From contig NZ_JAIOTY010000007.1 of assembly GCF_019931275.1 (NCBI RefSeq), forward strand, positions 1-38,621: 38,621 nucleotides of DNA, read 5' to 3'. This document shows, piece by piece, positions 17,043-24,229 of this stretch. The notes below the pieces were generated by a model. That model was not told the DNA's origin and did no database searches. It was given only the letters and a program-made list of their open reading frames with translations. The position numbers and the translations under genes are program-made. Origin of the DNA: Nitratidesulfovibrio sp. SRB-5 (lineage in GTDB: Bacteria > Desulfobacterota > Desulfovibrionia > Desulfovibrionales > Desulfovibrionaceae). Numbering within the stretch: position 1 is the first letter of the stretch; every line of letters starts with the position of its first letter.

Positions 17043-20000
17043 TCGGCGTCGGCCTCCGCGTGGTGTGCCGCACCGGCGTCCGCGCCTTCGGTCGCGGCCC
17101 CGGCGGGCTTTTTGCGGCGGCGGCGCCTGCGGCGTTTGGCGGGCGTGGCCGCGTTGCCGGTGGCGGCGTCACTGGCGTCGTTTCCGCCGGGTTGGTCGTC
17201 GAAGTCCTCGTCGAACTCGTCGTCGAACGCGCCGGAGCCTTCCAGGGCCTGGGTCAGCACGGGCTGTACCGGTGCCGGTGCGGCCTTGGGGGCCTCCTTG
17301 GGCTTCGCTGCGGCCTTGCCCCCGGATCGCGAGGACTGAGAGGATCGGGCGGATTGAGCGGGCTGGGCCTGCGCCTTGGCCCCGGTGGGCAGCCGTTGGC
17401 CGAACACGCTGCCTACCGATGCAGAGGAGCCGCGCACGTCATCCAGACGGTCGTCATCTTCGCTCAGGTAGTCTTCCAGCAGCAGGGGCATGCCGTCGTC
17501 TTCGTCCTCGTCCCTTTCGGGGGCCTTGGACCGGGGCTTGCCGCCGGATGCGGCCTTGCCCGCGGACGCGGCCTTGCCCTTTTCGGGGCTGGCGGCTTCG
17601 GCCTTGCCCCTGCCACGGCGTGCGCCGCGCGCGGGCTTGGCGTCAGCGGTCTCTTCCGTGGAACTGGGGGCGTCGGGAGCGTCGGAATCCGCATTGTCGG
17701 GCGCGGACTCGGTCGCCTGGGCAGCCTTGGCGGCCTTGCCACGGGCAGGGCGCGCGGACTTGGCCTTGGCGGGCTTGCCTGCCGGTGCGTCTTCCGCCTC
17801 GTCCTCAACGGATGCAACGGATGCAACGGGTGCATCGGTTTTGGCGGGGCGGGCTTCCCTGCGCTGTCTGGGCGCTTCGGGCGACGTCTTGGGGGCTTCG
17901 GGCGCTTCGGGTGCTTCGGGTGCGGCGGTCATGCCGCCATCCCATGCATCGTCAGCGTCGTCCGTCATGTCGTCCGCGTGATCCTGAGTGGCGTCGGCGG
18001 CCTGTCCGGCTTCCTGCGCGGCACGGGCCTCGGCATCGCGGCGGCGCTTGCGGCCACGGCCCCGGCGCGACCGGCGGCGCCCTTCGCGGGGGGCCTGGTC
18101 GTCTTCACGCTGTTCCGCGTGCTGTTCCGGGCTGCCGGAGCCGGAGGGGGCGTCCGTTGCGGCTGCGACGGGTGCGCGTTCTTCGCGCCGCTCGTCCTTG
18201 CGTTCGTCCTTACGCTCGTCCCGGCGCTCGTCACGGCGTTCATCGCGCCGCTCGTCCTTGCGATCGTCCCGGCGCTCGTCCCGGCGTTCGTCCCGGCGGT
18301 CACGGTCGCGACGGCGTCCTTCGCGACCGTCGCGTTCATCCCGTCTGTCATCACGGCGCTCATCCCTGCGGTCATCGCGGCGTTCTTCGCGGCGGCGGTC
18401 CTGTCGGGGGGCCGGGGCGGTGGCGGGCATGGGCGGGGCCGCATGCAGGCTTTCCTGGTAGTACTGGTCCAGCAGCATGGCCAGCAGCGCAAGCTGCTCG
18501 TCGTCCCCGGCCAGGGCGCGGGCCAGCGGCGCGAAGCGCTGCTGCCGTTCGCGTTCCAGCCCGGTGCGGGCGCGCAGGCGCGCTTCCAGCAGGGCGGTCA
18601 GCCGGTCACCGGCAATGCGCGCCACCGACTCGTCGTCGGGGGTGGGCCGATGCTGGATGTCGATCTTGTAGTGCTTGGCGATGCGCTGCAGTTCCAGCTT
18701 CTGGATGATGTCCACAAGCGAGATGACCGTGCCCGCCGAACCCGCGCGACCGGTGCGCCCGGCGCGGTGAATGTACGATTCGCGGTCTTCCGGCGGCTCG
18801 TACAGGATGACGTGCGAAAGGTCGGGAATGTCGATGCCGCGCGCGGCCACGTCGGTGGCCACCAGAAAGCGCACCCCGCCCTTGCGCAGGTTGCCCAGCA
18901 CCTGTTCGCGCTTGGCCTGGGTCAGGTCGGCTGAAAGTTCGTCGGCATTGTAGCCGAAGCCCTGCAACACCGCCGTCACGTAGTGCACGTTGGCCTTGGT
19001 GTTGCAGAAGATGATGGCCGCCGTGGGGTTTTCGGACTCGATGATGCGCACCAGCGCCCGGTCCTTGTCCATGGGCTTGGTTTCGCAATACAGGTGCTGC
19101 GTCTGGGCCACGTGCACCTGCTGGTGGCTCAGGCTGAGCATGCGCGGTTCGCTCAGGAACTCGCCCGCCAGGTTCAGCACGTGGGGCGGGTAGGTGGCGG
19201 AGAACAGGTACGCGGAAATGCGGCGCTTGGGCAGGTAGCGCTGGATTTCCTTCATGTCCGGGTAGAACCCGATGGACAGCATGCGGTCGGCTTCGTCGAA
19301 CACCAGCGCCCGGATGCGGTCCAGGTTCATGGTGCGGCGCAGCAGGTGGTCCAGCACGCGGCCCGGCGTGCCCACCACCAGGTGCGCGCCGTCGCGCAGG
19401 GCGTCCATCTGCTTGCCGTAGCCCACGCCGCCGTACACGGCGGCCACGTTCAGCCCGGTGCCCTCGAACAGCACGCGGGCCTCGTATTCCACCTGCAAGG
19501 CCAGCTCGCGCGTGGGCACCAGGATCAGGGCCTGCACGGCGGGTTCGTCGGGGGACAGGCGTTCGAGCAGCGGCAGCAGGAAGGCCCCGGTCTTGCCGCT
19601 GCCCGTGCGCGACTGCACCATCAGGTCGCGCTTGGCGAAGATGTACGGCAGCGCGCGGGTCTGCACCGGCATCAGGTTGGTCCACCCGGCGCGGGCGGCG
19701 GCCTCCTGCATCATGGGGGGCAGGTCGGCCAGGGTCACCGGAGGCAGCGCGTCTTCGGGCTCGTCGATGCGGGTGATCTCGGCGGCAAGGCGCAGGGCCG
19801 GGTCTTCGTCGTCCGCAAGGGCAGCGAGAGCGGTGGGGTCTGCGGTGTCTGCGGTGTCTGCGGGAATTGCGGGCGCGGGATCGGAAATTTCGGTGGGGGT
19901 GCCTTCGGCAGGGGCGTCGGAAGCGGCCACGGGGGGCGGGGTGCCGGGTGTGTCGGCGGCGGTGGTGCCGGGGGTGTCAGCGACGGCGGGGGCGGGCACA

Positions 20001-20086
20001 TCGGAAGCGGCAGGCGCGGACGAAGGGGTTTCGTCGGTGTCGGCAGCCGAGTGCGCGTCGCCCTCAAGGCGTGGATCGTGGGTCAT
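17039..20086 (-). CDS. DEAD-box RNA helicase with long charged repeat tail
   Basis: A 1015-aa ATP-dependent RNA helicase. Residues 1-115 are acidic, Ala/Pro/Asp-rich and disordered. The two RecA-like domains span about 117-475: motif Q MPVQTRALPY (139-148), I TGSGKT (161-166), Ia PTRELALQ (191-198), II DEAD (264-267), III SAT (296-298), V TDVAARGID (411-419), VI HRAGRTGR (440-447). After a helical extension (480-550) comes an Arg/Asp/Glu repeat tract (561-637), then Ala/Lys/Asp-rich disorder with a terminal KRRRRRRRKK patch near 985. This is far longer than DeaD or RhlB. The tail likely drives RNA binding, oligomerisation or condensate formation. AAGGAA precedes the ATG at 20086. Confidence 0.94.
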   Translation of the reverse strand: MTHDPRLEGDAHSAADTDETPSSAPAASDVPAPAVADTPGTTAADTPGTPPPVAASDAPAEGTPTEISDPAPAIPADTADTADPTALAALADDEDPALRLAAEITRIDEPEDALPPVTLADLPPMMQEAAARAGWTNLMPVQTRALPYIFAKRDLMVQSRTGSGKTGAFLLPLLERLSPDEPAVQALILVPTRELALQVEYEARVLFEGTGLNVAAVYGGVGYGKQMDALRDGAHLVVGTPGRVLDHLLRRTMNLDRIRALVFDEADRMLSIGFYPDMKEIQRYLPKRRISAYLFSATYPPHVLNLAGEFLSEPRMLSLSHQQVHVAQTQHLYCETKPMDKDRALVRIIESENPTAAIIFCNTKANVHYVTAVLQGFGYNADELSADLTQAKREQVLGNLRKGGVRFLVATDVAARGIDIPDLSHVILYEPPEDRESYIHRAGRTGRAGSAGTVISLVDIIQKLELQRIAKHYKIDIQHRPTPDDESVARIAGDRLTALLEARLRARTGLERERQQRFAPLARALAGDDEQLALLAMLLDQYYQESLHAAPPMPATAPAPRQDRRREERRDDRRDERRDDRRDERDGREGRRRDRDRRDERRDERRDDRKDERRDERRDERRDERKDERKDERREERAPVAAATDAPSGSGSPEQHAEQREDDQAPREGRRRSRRGRGRKRRRDAEARAAQEAGQAADATQDHADDMTDDADDAWDGGMTAAPEAPEAPEAPKTSPEAPRQRREARPAKTDAPVASVASVEDEAEDAPAGKPAKAKSARPARGKAAKAAQATESAPDNADSDAPDAPSSTEETADAKPARGARRGRGKAEAASPEKGKAASAGKAASGGKPRSKAPERDEDEDDGMPLLLEDYLSEDDDRLDDVRGSSASVGSVFGQRLPTGAKAQAQPAQSARSSQSSRSGGKAAAKPKEAPKAAPAPVQPVLTQALEGSGAFDDEFDEDFDDQPGGNDASDAATGNAATPAKRRRRRRRKKPAGAATEGADAGAAHHAEADAE
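18176..18406. repeat. In-frame minisatellite coding for RRDER repeats
   Basis: Codons 561-637 of the helicase: degenerate tandem units of about 12-15 bp on the theme Arg-Arg-Asp-Glu/Asp. The unit number could vary by slippage without breaking the frame. Confidence 0.85.
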
Positions 20087-20162
20087 GCAGGTTCCTTGTT
20101 GGACCGGCGAGGCCGGTGCGATGTGGCGTCATTCCGGCGAGGGAACGAAACGCCTGTCGTAT

Positions 20163-20192
20163 AGGATAGCAAAGGGTGTGCCTGTTGCGCAA
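20163..20192 (-). promoter_or_regulatory. Probable promoter of the helicase gene
   Basis: Minus strand TTGCGC (20192-20187), an 18-bp spacer, TATCCT (20168-20163), about 75 nt before the ATG at 20086. The region is locally AT-richer than its surroundings. Confidence 0.5.
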
Positions 20193-20251
20193 GAACGTGA
20201 GAGGCAGTCACCCCGATCGAATCGGATCGAATGGGGCCGAAACGGCATGGC

Positions 20252-20305
20252 CCGGGTATGTCGGGCGTACCGGGTGTGCCGGACGCGCCGGGTGTGCCAG
20301 CCACC
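20252..20305. repeat. 18-bp tandem repeat, three copies
   Basis: CCGGGTRTGYC cores at 20252, 20270 and 20288, period 18 bp, in the 308-bp gap between the helicase and cbiC. A GTG-started 89-codon frame (20398 to 20129, minus) overlaps the cbiC stop as GTGA and crosses the repeat, but its sequence is Arg/His-rich and unlike a folded protein; I do not call it. Confidence 0.7.
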
Positions 20306-20394
20306 GCGCATGACGGCGGCGTGCATGGCGACGAAGCACAGGACGGCGACGGGCAGGTCTTCGGGGGCATGACGGGGCAAAATGTCCGGCAGGG

Positions 20395-21132
20395 TCACCC
20401 CCGTTCGCGCAGGGCCATTTCCGCCAGGGCGTTGACGGTGGCGGCGGCCAGGGGCGAGCCGCCCTTGCGGCCCCGCAGGGCCAGGCAGGGCAGCCCCTGC
20501 GGGCCGTACTGGGACAGCGCGGCGGCACGTTCCAGAAACAGTTCCTTGGATTCCGCAGCGTTGACGAAGCCAACCGGCATGGCCACCACCAGCGCCGGGG
20601 GCGGGCCGCCCGCCGCCAGATGGTCCAGCAGTGCCAGCAGCGCGGTGGGGGCGTTGCCCACGGCCACGATGGCCCCGCCCAGCCGGTCGCCCGCCAGTTC
20701 CATGGCGGCGCGGGCGCGGGTGGTGCCGCGTTCCTGCGCGCGTTCCGCCGTGCCGGGCAGGGCGTGCAGGCAGGCCACGGTGCAGCCCAACGGGGCAAGG
20801 CGGCGCAGGGGCATGCCCGCGCGGGCCATTTCCGTGTCGGTGTAGATGGCGCAGCAGCGCGCAAGGGCGGCCACACCGGCATTTATGGCCGCATCCGGCA
20901 GGTGCAGGTGGGGCAGGATGTCGAAATCGGCGCAGGTGTGCACCAGCCGCCGCGCCACCTCCCAGGCCCGGCCCGTGAAGGGCTTGGGTTCTCCTGCTTC
21001 CTCGTCGATGATGGCGAAGGAACGGGCCTCGATGGCGTCGGGCGTGAAGGCGGGTTGCAGGCGCGGGTCCGCGTCGATGGAGCCGGAAGCGGAGGCCGCG
21101 CCGGTTGCCGGGGCGTCGGGGGTCAGGGGCAT
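20395..21132 (-). CDS. cbiC: Precorrin-8X / cobalt-precorrin-8 methylmutase
   Basis: A 245-aa enzyme of the CbiC/CobH family. It moves the C-11 methyl group to C-12 to give (hydrogeno)cobyrinic acid. The core starts near residue 28, with PDAIEARSFAIIDEE (31-45), the family's hydrophobic VGNAPTALLALLDHL and the signature MPVGFVNAAESKE that leads into the substrate pocket. The length is normal apart from about 25 Ala-rich N-terminal residues. The start overlaps the cobB stop by 10 nt, with GGAG eight bases upstream. It acts two steps from its neighbour: CobB amidates its product's acid groups. In this strict anaerobe lineage the cobalt-early (Cbi) route is expected. Confidence 0.95.
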   Translation of the reverse strand: MPLTPDAPATGAASASGSIDADPRLQPAFTPDAIEARSFAIIDEEAGEPKPFTGRAWEVARRLVHTCADFDILPHLHLPDAAINAGVAALARCCAIYTDTEMARAGMPLRRLAPLGCTVACLHALPGTAERAQERGTTRARAAMELAGDRLGGAIVAVGNAPTALLALLDHLAAGGPPPALVVAMPVGFVNAAESKELFLERAAALSQYGPQGLPCLALRGRKGGSPLAAATVNALAEMALRERG

Positions 21133-22829
21133 GGGATGTCTCCGGGGGCGGCGCAGGCAGCCACGAAGGCGCGCGCCACGGCGGGGTTGGAGCCGAAATG
21201 CAGGTGCACGTAAGAGCCGGACACCGAACCCGCGCACAGCCCTTCCGGGGCCAGCGGCGTGCCGTTGCGGTCGCGCAGGTTCCACATGAATTGGCCGGAT
21301 TGGCCGGATTGCCCGGATTGCCCGACAGGGCCGAAGGGCGTCTCTTCCGGTGCGGTCTCCAGGTGCGAATAGTGGAATTCGTGGCCGCGCAGCACCGTGC
21401 CCGCCGGGCCGAAGGGTGAGCCGTGCAGGGTTTCCGCCTCGCGGTAGCCCAGGGCGCGCAGCCGTGCATCCATGCGGCACCGGGCGGGCAGGCAGCCGGT
21501 CATGGCATGGCGGGTGCCGTGCGTGTCGGTGATGGAGCGCATCAGGTACATGAAGCCGCCGCATTCCCCGTGCACCGGTCGACCCTGTGCGGCCAGGGCG
21601 CGTACGGCGGCCAGCATGGGGGCGTTGGCGGCCAGGCGCGCGGCGTGCAGTTCCGGGTAGCCGCCGGGCAGCAGCAGGCCGCCGAGGCCGCGTGGCAGTT
21701 CCGTGTCGTCCAGCGGTGAAAGGAGCACCGGCTCTGCCCCGGCCTCCTCCAGCAGGAACAGGTTTTCCGGGTACAGGAACGAGAAGGCCGCATCGCGGGC
21801 GATGCCGATGCGCACCCGGCGCGCCGGACCTTCGATCAGATGCGCGGCGGTGGCGCGGGTGGCGCGGGTGGAGTTGGACGCGGGGGCGGGCGATGGCGTG
21901 GTCAGGGTATCCGCCGTGGCGTGTGGGGCGTCGGGTGCAGGTGCCCCGGATGTCATTGAGGCCCCGTCTGTCCCGTCTGTCTCTGTCCCGTCTGTCCCGG
22001 ACGCAATGGATGCCATGGGCGTGCAGCGGGCCAGCAGGCCGTCCAGGCTTTGCCCGGCAGCGGCCAGCCCGGCCTCGAACCAGTCGGCCAGCCGGGTGGC
22101 AAGGGCCGCCCATTCCAGTTCGTGGGCCTGGGCCAGCCCCAGATGGCGCGAGGGCAGGCCAAGGGCTTCATCGCGAGACAGCAGGCCCAGCAGGGGCACT
22201 TCCGGGCAATGGGTGGCCAGCGCCCCGCGCAGCAGGTCGCGGTGGCCGGGGCCGCCCACCCGGTTGCAGACCACCCCGGCAAAGCGCAGGGCCGGATCGA
22301 ACCGGGTGTAGCCCCCCACCAGCGCCGCCGCCGAACGCGACATGCCGCGCACGTCGGCCACCAGCAGCACCGGGGCGTCCAGCAGGGCGGCCACCTCTGC
22401 CGTGGAGCCCTGTCCCCCGTCGGCGGATGCGCCGTCGTACAGGCCCATGACGCCTTCGATGACGGCGATGTCCGGTGCGTTGCGGGGCGCGTTGCTCGAC
22501 GGTCCGTGCGGCTCACCGGACCGCACTGCGCGGGCGAACGAGCGGCGCACCCCTTGCGGGCCGCACATCCAGCCATCCAGGTTCCAGCCGGGGCGGCCGG
22601 TTACGGCGGCATGCAGGCCGGGGTCGATGTAGTCCGGCCCGGCCTTCAGGGGCTGCACGCGCAGGCCGCGCCTGGTCAGGGCGGCCATCAGGGCCAGCGT
22701 GGCCGTGGTCTTGCCGCAGCCGCTGTGGGTGCCCGCCACCACAAGGACGGGCATGCGGACGGGCGGCTGTGGGGTGGAGGGCATGGAGGAGTGCGTGGGC
22801 GCCGCGTCGCGCTCCGCCGGGCGGGTCAT
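21123..22829 (-). CDS. cobB: Cobyrinate a,c-diamide synthase (CobB/CbiA)
   Basis: A 568-aa glutamine-dependent amidase-ligase that amidates the a and c carboxylates of cobyrinate using ATP. The synthetase domain has the P-loop GTHSGCGKTT (33-42), PGWNLDGWM (80-88) and EGVMGLYDG (125-133). The class I glutaminase domain starts at about 338, with nucleophile Cys423 in GECGGFMYL, the HEFHYS segment (483-488) and His near GSYVHLHF (538-545). Two low-complexity inserts, about 278-330 (Asp-Gly-Thr and Ala/Thr/Pro) and GQSGQSGQSGQ (503-513), lengthen it beyond the usual 450-470 aa. The ATG at 22829 overlaps the stop of the upstream 85-aa gene as ATGA. Confidence 0.96.
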   Translation of the reverse strand: MTRPAERDAAPTHSSMPSTPQPPVRMPVLVVAGTHSGCGKTTATLALMAALTRRGLRVQPLKAGPDYIDPGLHAAVTGRPGWNLDGWMCGPQGVRRSFARAVRSGEPHGPSSNAPRNAPDIAVIEGVMGLYDGASADGGQGSTAEVAALLDAPVLLVADVRGMSRSAAALVGGYTRFDPALRFAGVVCNRVGGPGHRDLLRGALATHCPEVPLLGLLSRDEALGLPSRHLGLAQAHELEWAALATRLADWFEAGLAAAGQSLDGLLARCTPMASIASGTDGTETDGTDGASMTSGAPAPDAPHATADTLTTPSPAPASNSTRATRATAAHLIEGPARRVRIGIARDAAFSFLYPENLFLLEEAGAEPVLLSPLDDTELPRGLGGLLLPGGYPELHAARLAANAPMLAAVRALAAQGRPVHGECGGFMYLMRSITDTHGTRHAMTGCLPARCRMDARLRALGYREAETLHGSPFGPAGTVLRGHEFHYSHLETAPEETPFGPVGQSGQSGQSGQFMWNLRDRNGTPLAPEGLCAGSVSGSYVHLHFGSNPAVARAFVAACAAPGDIPCP

Positions 22830-23083
22830 GCGATGTCGGCCTCGCCGGGCAGGCGGGGGGCGAACTTGGCGGCGATGATGGCCGCGTCCTCGTTCCGCGC
22901 GGAAACCTGCAACTCCGGCGCGCCGCCGTGACAGCGGAAGACGCCGTCCACCATGTCCACGTATCCGGCGGACAGCACGCGGGTGTAGGGCAGCTGTTCG
23001 CGCATGTCCGCGTGGTCCACCCGGTGCGGAAAGATGAACGGCACGGGGTGGCCGGAAAAGTCTTCGAAGATGATGTACTTCAT
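22826..23083 (-). CDS. Conserved-looking 85-aa protein heading the cobalamin operon
   Basis: A compact 85-aa soluble protein beginning MKYIIFEDFSGHPVPFIFPH. It is rich in His (five) and acidic residues, with one Cys at 51 in VFRCHGGAPE. There is no signal peptide. The start at 23083 follows GGGAGC; the stop overlaps cobB (ATGA), so the two are translationally coupled. No family recognised. It could be a small accessory or regulatory protein for corrinoid synthesis, or an unrelated passenger. Real coding is supported by codon use, the ribosome binding site and the overlap. Confidence 0.8.
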   Translation of the reverse strand: MKYIIFEDFSGHPVPFIFPHRVDHADMREQLPYTRVLSAGYVDMVDGVFRCHGGAPELQVSARNEDAAIIAAKFAPRLPGEADIA

Positions 23084-23509
23084 GCGGTGCTCCCGATGGG
23101 TTTGCCGCATGGTACGGGCTTTGGCGGCGAAGGTCCACAGGCGCTGCGGCGGCACGGCGTCCCGGTGACGCAGATACTGGTGTGGCATGCAACAGTGGCC
23201 GCCCGCGTGCAGGTCGCGCGGCCGCAACGGGCATGTGGCGCGCCTTGCGGTGCGCGACATGCCCGTATGGCCGACACGGGACGATTCGTGCTGGCAATTG
23301 CACATGGCGGGATACCGTGCGTGTTGTTGCGTCAGTGAGTGCTCTGCATCATCCGCATGGTGCGTGCATCGCGGGCCGGTTTCGAAATGCGCCGTGCTGC
23401 GCCGCATGAAGACGCAACCGATTGTGGTTGACCCCGAAGGAAGGATTGTCGTAGGTTCGAAACGAGTTTCGTGCATGCCTCATATTCATCAAACAATAAA
23501 GGAGCGGCA
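23084..23509. other. Divergent intergenic region with long hairpin
   Basis: 426 bp between the cobalamin operon (minus) and the mucR-like gene (plus). A strong imperfect hairpin lies at 23228-23265: 9-bp outer arms CGGGCATGT / ACATGCCCG and 5-bp inner arms. I looked for a cobalamin riboswitch on the minus strand. I found a lone GCCACTGT-like stretch but not the surrounding conserved core, so I do not call one. Confidence 0.6.
23428..23457 (+). promoter_or_regulatory. Possible promoter of the mucR-like gene
   Basis: TTGACC (23428-23433), an 18-bp spacer, TAGGTT (23452-23457). It would leave a 5' leader of about 45 nt that ends in an AT-rich stretch and AAAGGAG. Confidence 0.4.
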
Positions 23510-23902
23510 ATGACGGAGAGTTATCTGAAGGAGGCTCTGGACATCGTGAAGGCGCAGGCCAGTGTCCGGACCATGACCGAAGACGAGATCACCACCATGG
23601 TCCGGCGCCTTGCGGAAGGCATCCGGACCCTGAGCGAAGGTGGTGCGCTGCCCGAGAGCGGCGATGGCGCCGCAATGGACCCCAAGAAGGCCATCAAGGA
23701 AAAGTCCATTACCTGCTGCGAGTGCGGCAAGTCGTTCAAGATACTGACCAAGAAGCATCTGGCGACGCACGGGTTCACCCCTGAAACGTACCGCGAGAAG
23801 TGCGGCTACAAGAAGGGCACTCCGCTGGTCTGCAAGTCGTTGCAGCGTGAACGTCGCAAGAAGATGCGCGACATGAAGCTGTGGGAACGCCGCGGGGCGT
23901 AG
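23510..23902 (+). CDS. Ros/MucR-family zinc-finger regulator
   Basis: A 130-aa DNA-binding protein. Residues 1-60 are helical (oligomerisation region in MucR proteins). The Ros-type zinc finger covers about 66-100, with a Cys-x2-Cys pair (CCECGKSF, Cys70/71 and Cys73 area) and the downstream KKHLATHGFTPETYREKCG, whose His residues complete the site; HGFTPE-YR-K-G is the family signature. A basic tail (RERRKKMRDMK) follows. AAAGGAG lies five bases before the ATG at 23510. Family members act as global repressors or H-NS-like silencers of surface and virulence genes; the targets here are unknown. It is monocistronic, with a strong terminator. Confidence 0.93.
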   Translation: MTESYLKEALDIVKAQASVRTMTEDEITTMVRRLAEGIRTLSEGGALPESGDGAAMDPKKAIKEKSITCCECGKSFKILTKKHLATHGFTPETYREKCGYKKGTPLVCKSLQRERRKKMRDMKLWERRGA

Positions 23903-23928
23903 CCTCGCGCAGCGGCCGACAAGAACGG

Positions 23929-23960
23929 AGCGGGCGATTTGCGGCGCCCGCTTTTTTTTT
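23929..23960 (+). terminator. Strong intrinsic terminator of the mucR-like gene
   Basis: Arms AGCGGGCG (23929-23936) and CGCCCGCT (23945-23952) with an 8-nt loop, followed by nine T residues (23952-23960). Confidence 0.92.
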
Positions 23961-24058
23961 GCGGTCGGCCCGGTTTCATCCCCCTCCCCCCTCCTGCCGG
24001 GCATGGTGGCATTCCGGAGAAGGATGCGGATCGTCACCGGAAAAAAGCATGTCCCGGC

Positions 24059-24087
24059 TAAAGTGCTGCCCGGCTTCCTGCCGATAA
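24059..24087 (+). promoter_or_regulatory. Sigma-28 (FliA)-like promoter of the chemoreceptor gene
   Basis: TAAAGTGC at 24059-24066 and a perfect GCCGATAA at 24080-24087. The spacing between the start of each box is 21 bp against the usual 19, so activity is uncertain, but chemoreceptor genes are classic FliA targets. A separate TTGACA at 24144-24149 has no good -10. Gap 23903-24229 holds nothing else besides the terminator. Confidence 0.45.
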
Positions 24088-24229
24088 GCACCCATGAAGA
24101 AAGACTCTTGCAGGGAACCTGCGGGAAACCCTGTTGCTGTTTGTTGACAGTGATTCCTGATAGCGCTACGCCCGCGTTTGACGCGCCGTGAATATCAGGC
24201 GCGCATGTTCGTCATCCCTGGGAGGGGCC

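Noticed and set aside
17009-18934. 641-codon frame on the plus strand, with membrane-like runs
   Set aside because: It mirrors the charged tail of the helicase. The apparent hydrophobic runs come from complementing Lys/Asp/Arg codons.
20252-20305. Tandem repeats considered as a CRISPR array
   Set aside because: Units are 18 bp and contiguous with no unique spacers. The same holds for the repeats at 82-135 and 8491-8559. No cas genes are present.
20129-20398. 89-codon GTG-started frame overlapping the cbiC stop as GTGA
   Set aside because: The overlap is tempting but the translation is Arg/His/Pro-rich, crosses an 18-bp repeat and the helicase promoter region, and resembles no protein.
23084-23345. 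Cobalamin riboswitch upstream of the cob operon
   Set aside because: Only an isolated GCCACTGT-like piece is seen. The flanking conserved elements were not found by eye; a covariance search would decide.
23440-23470. tRNA T-arm-like GGTTCGAAAC
   Set aside because: There are no acceptor, D or anticodon stems around it. No tRNA was found anywhere in the window.
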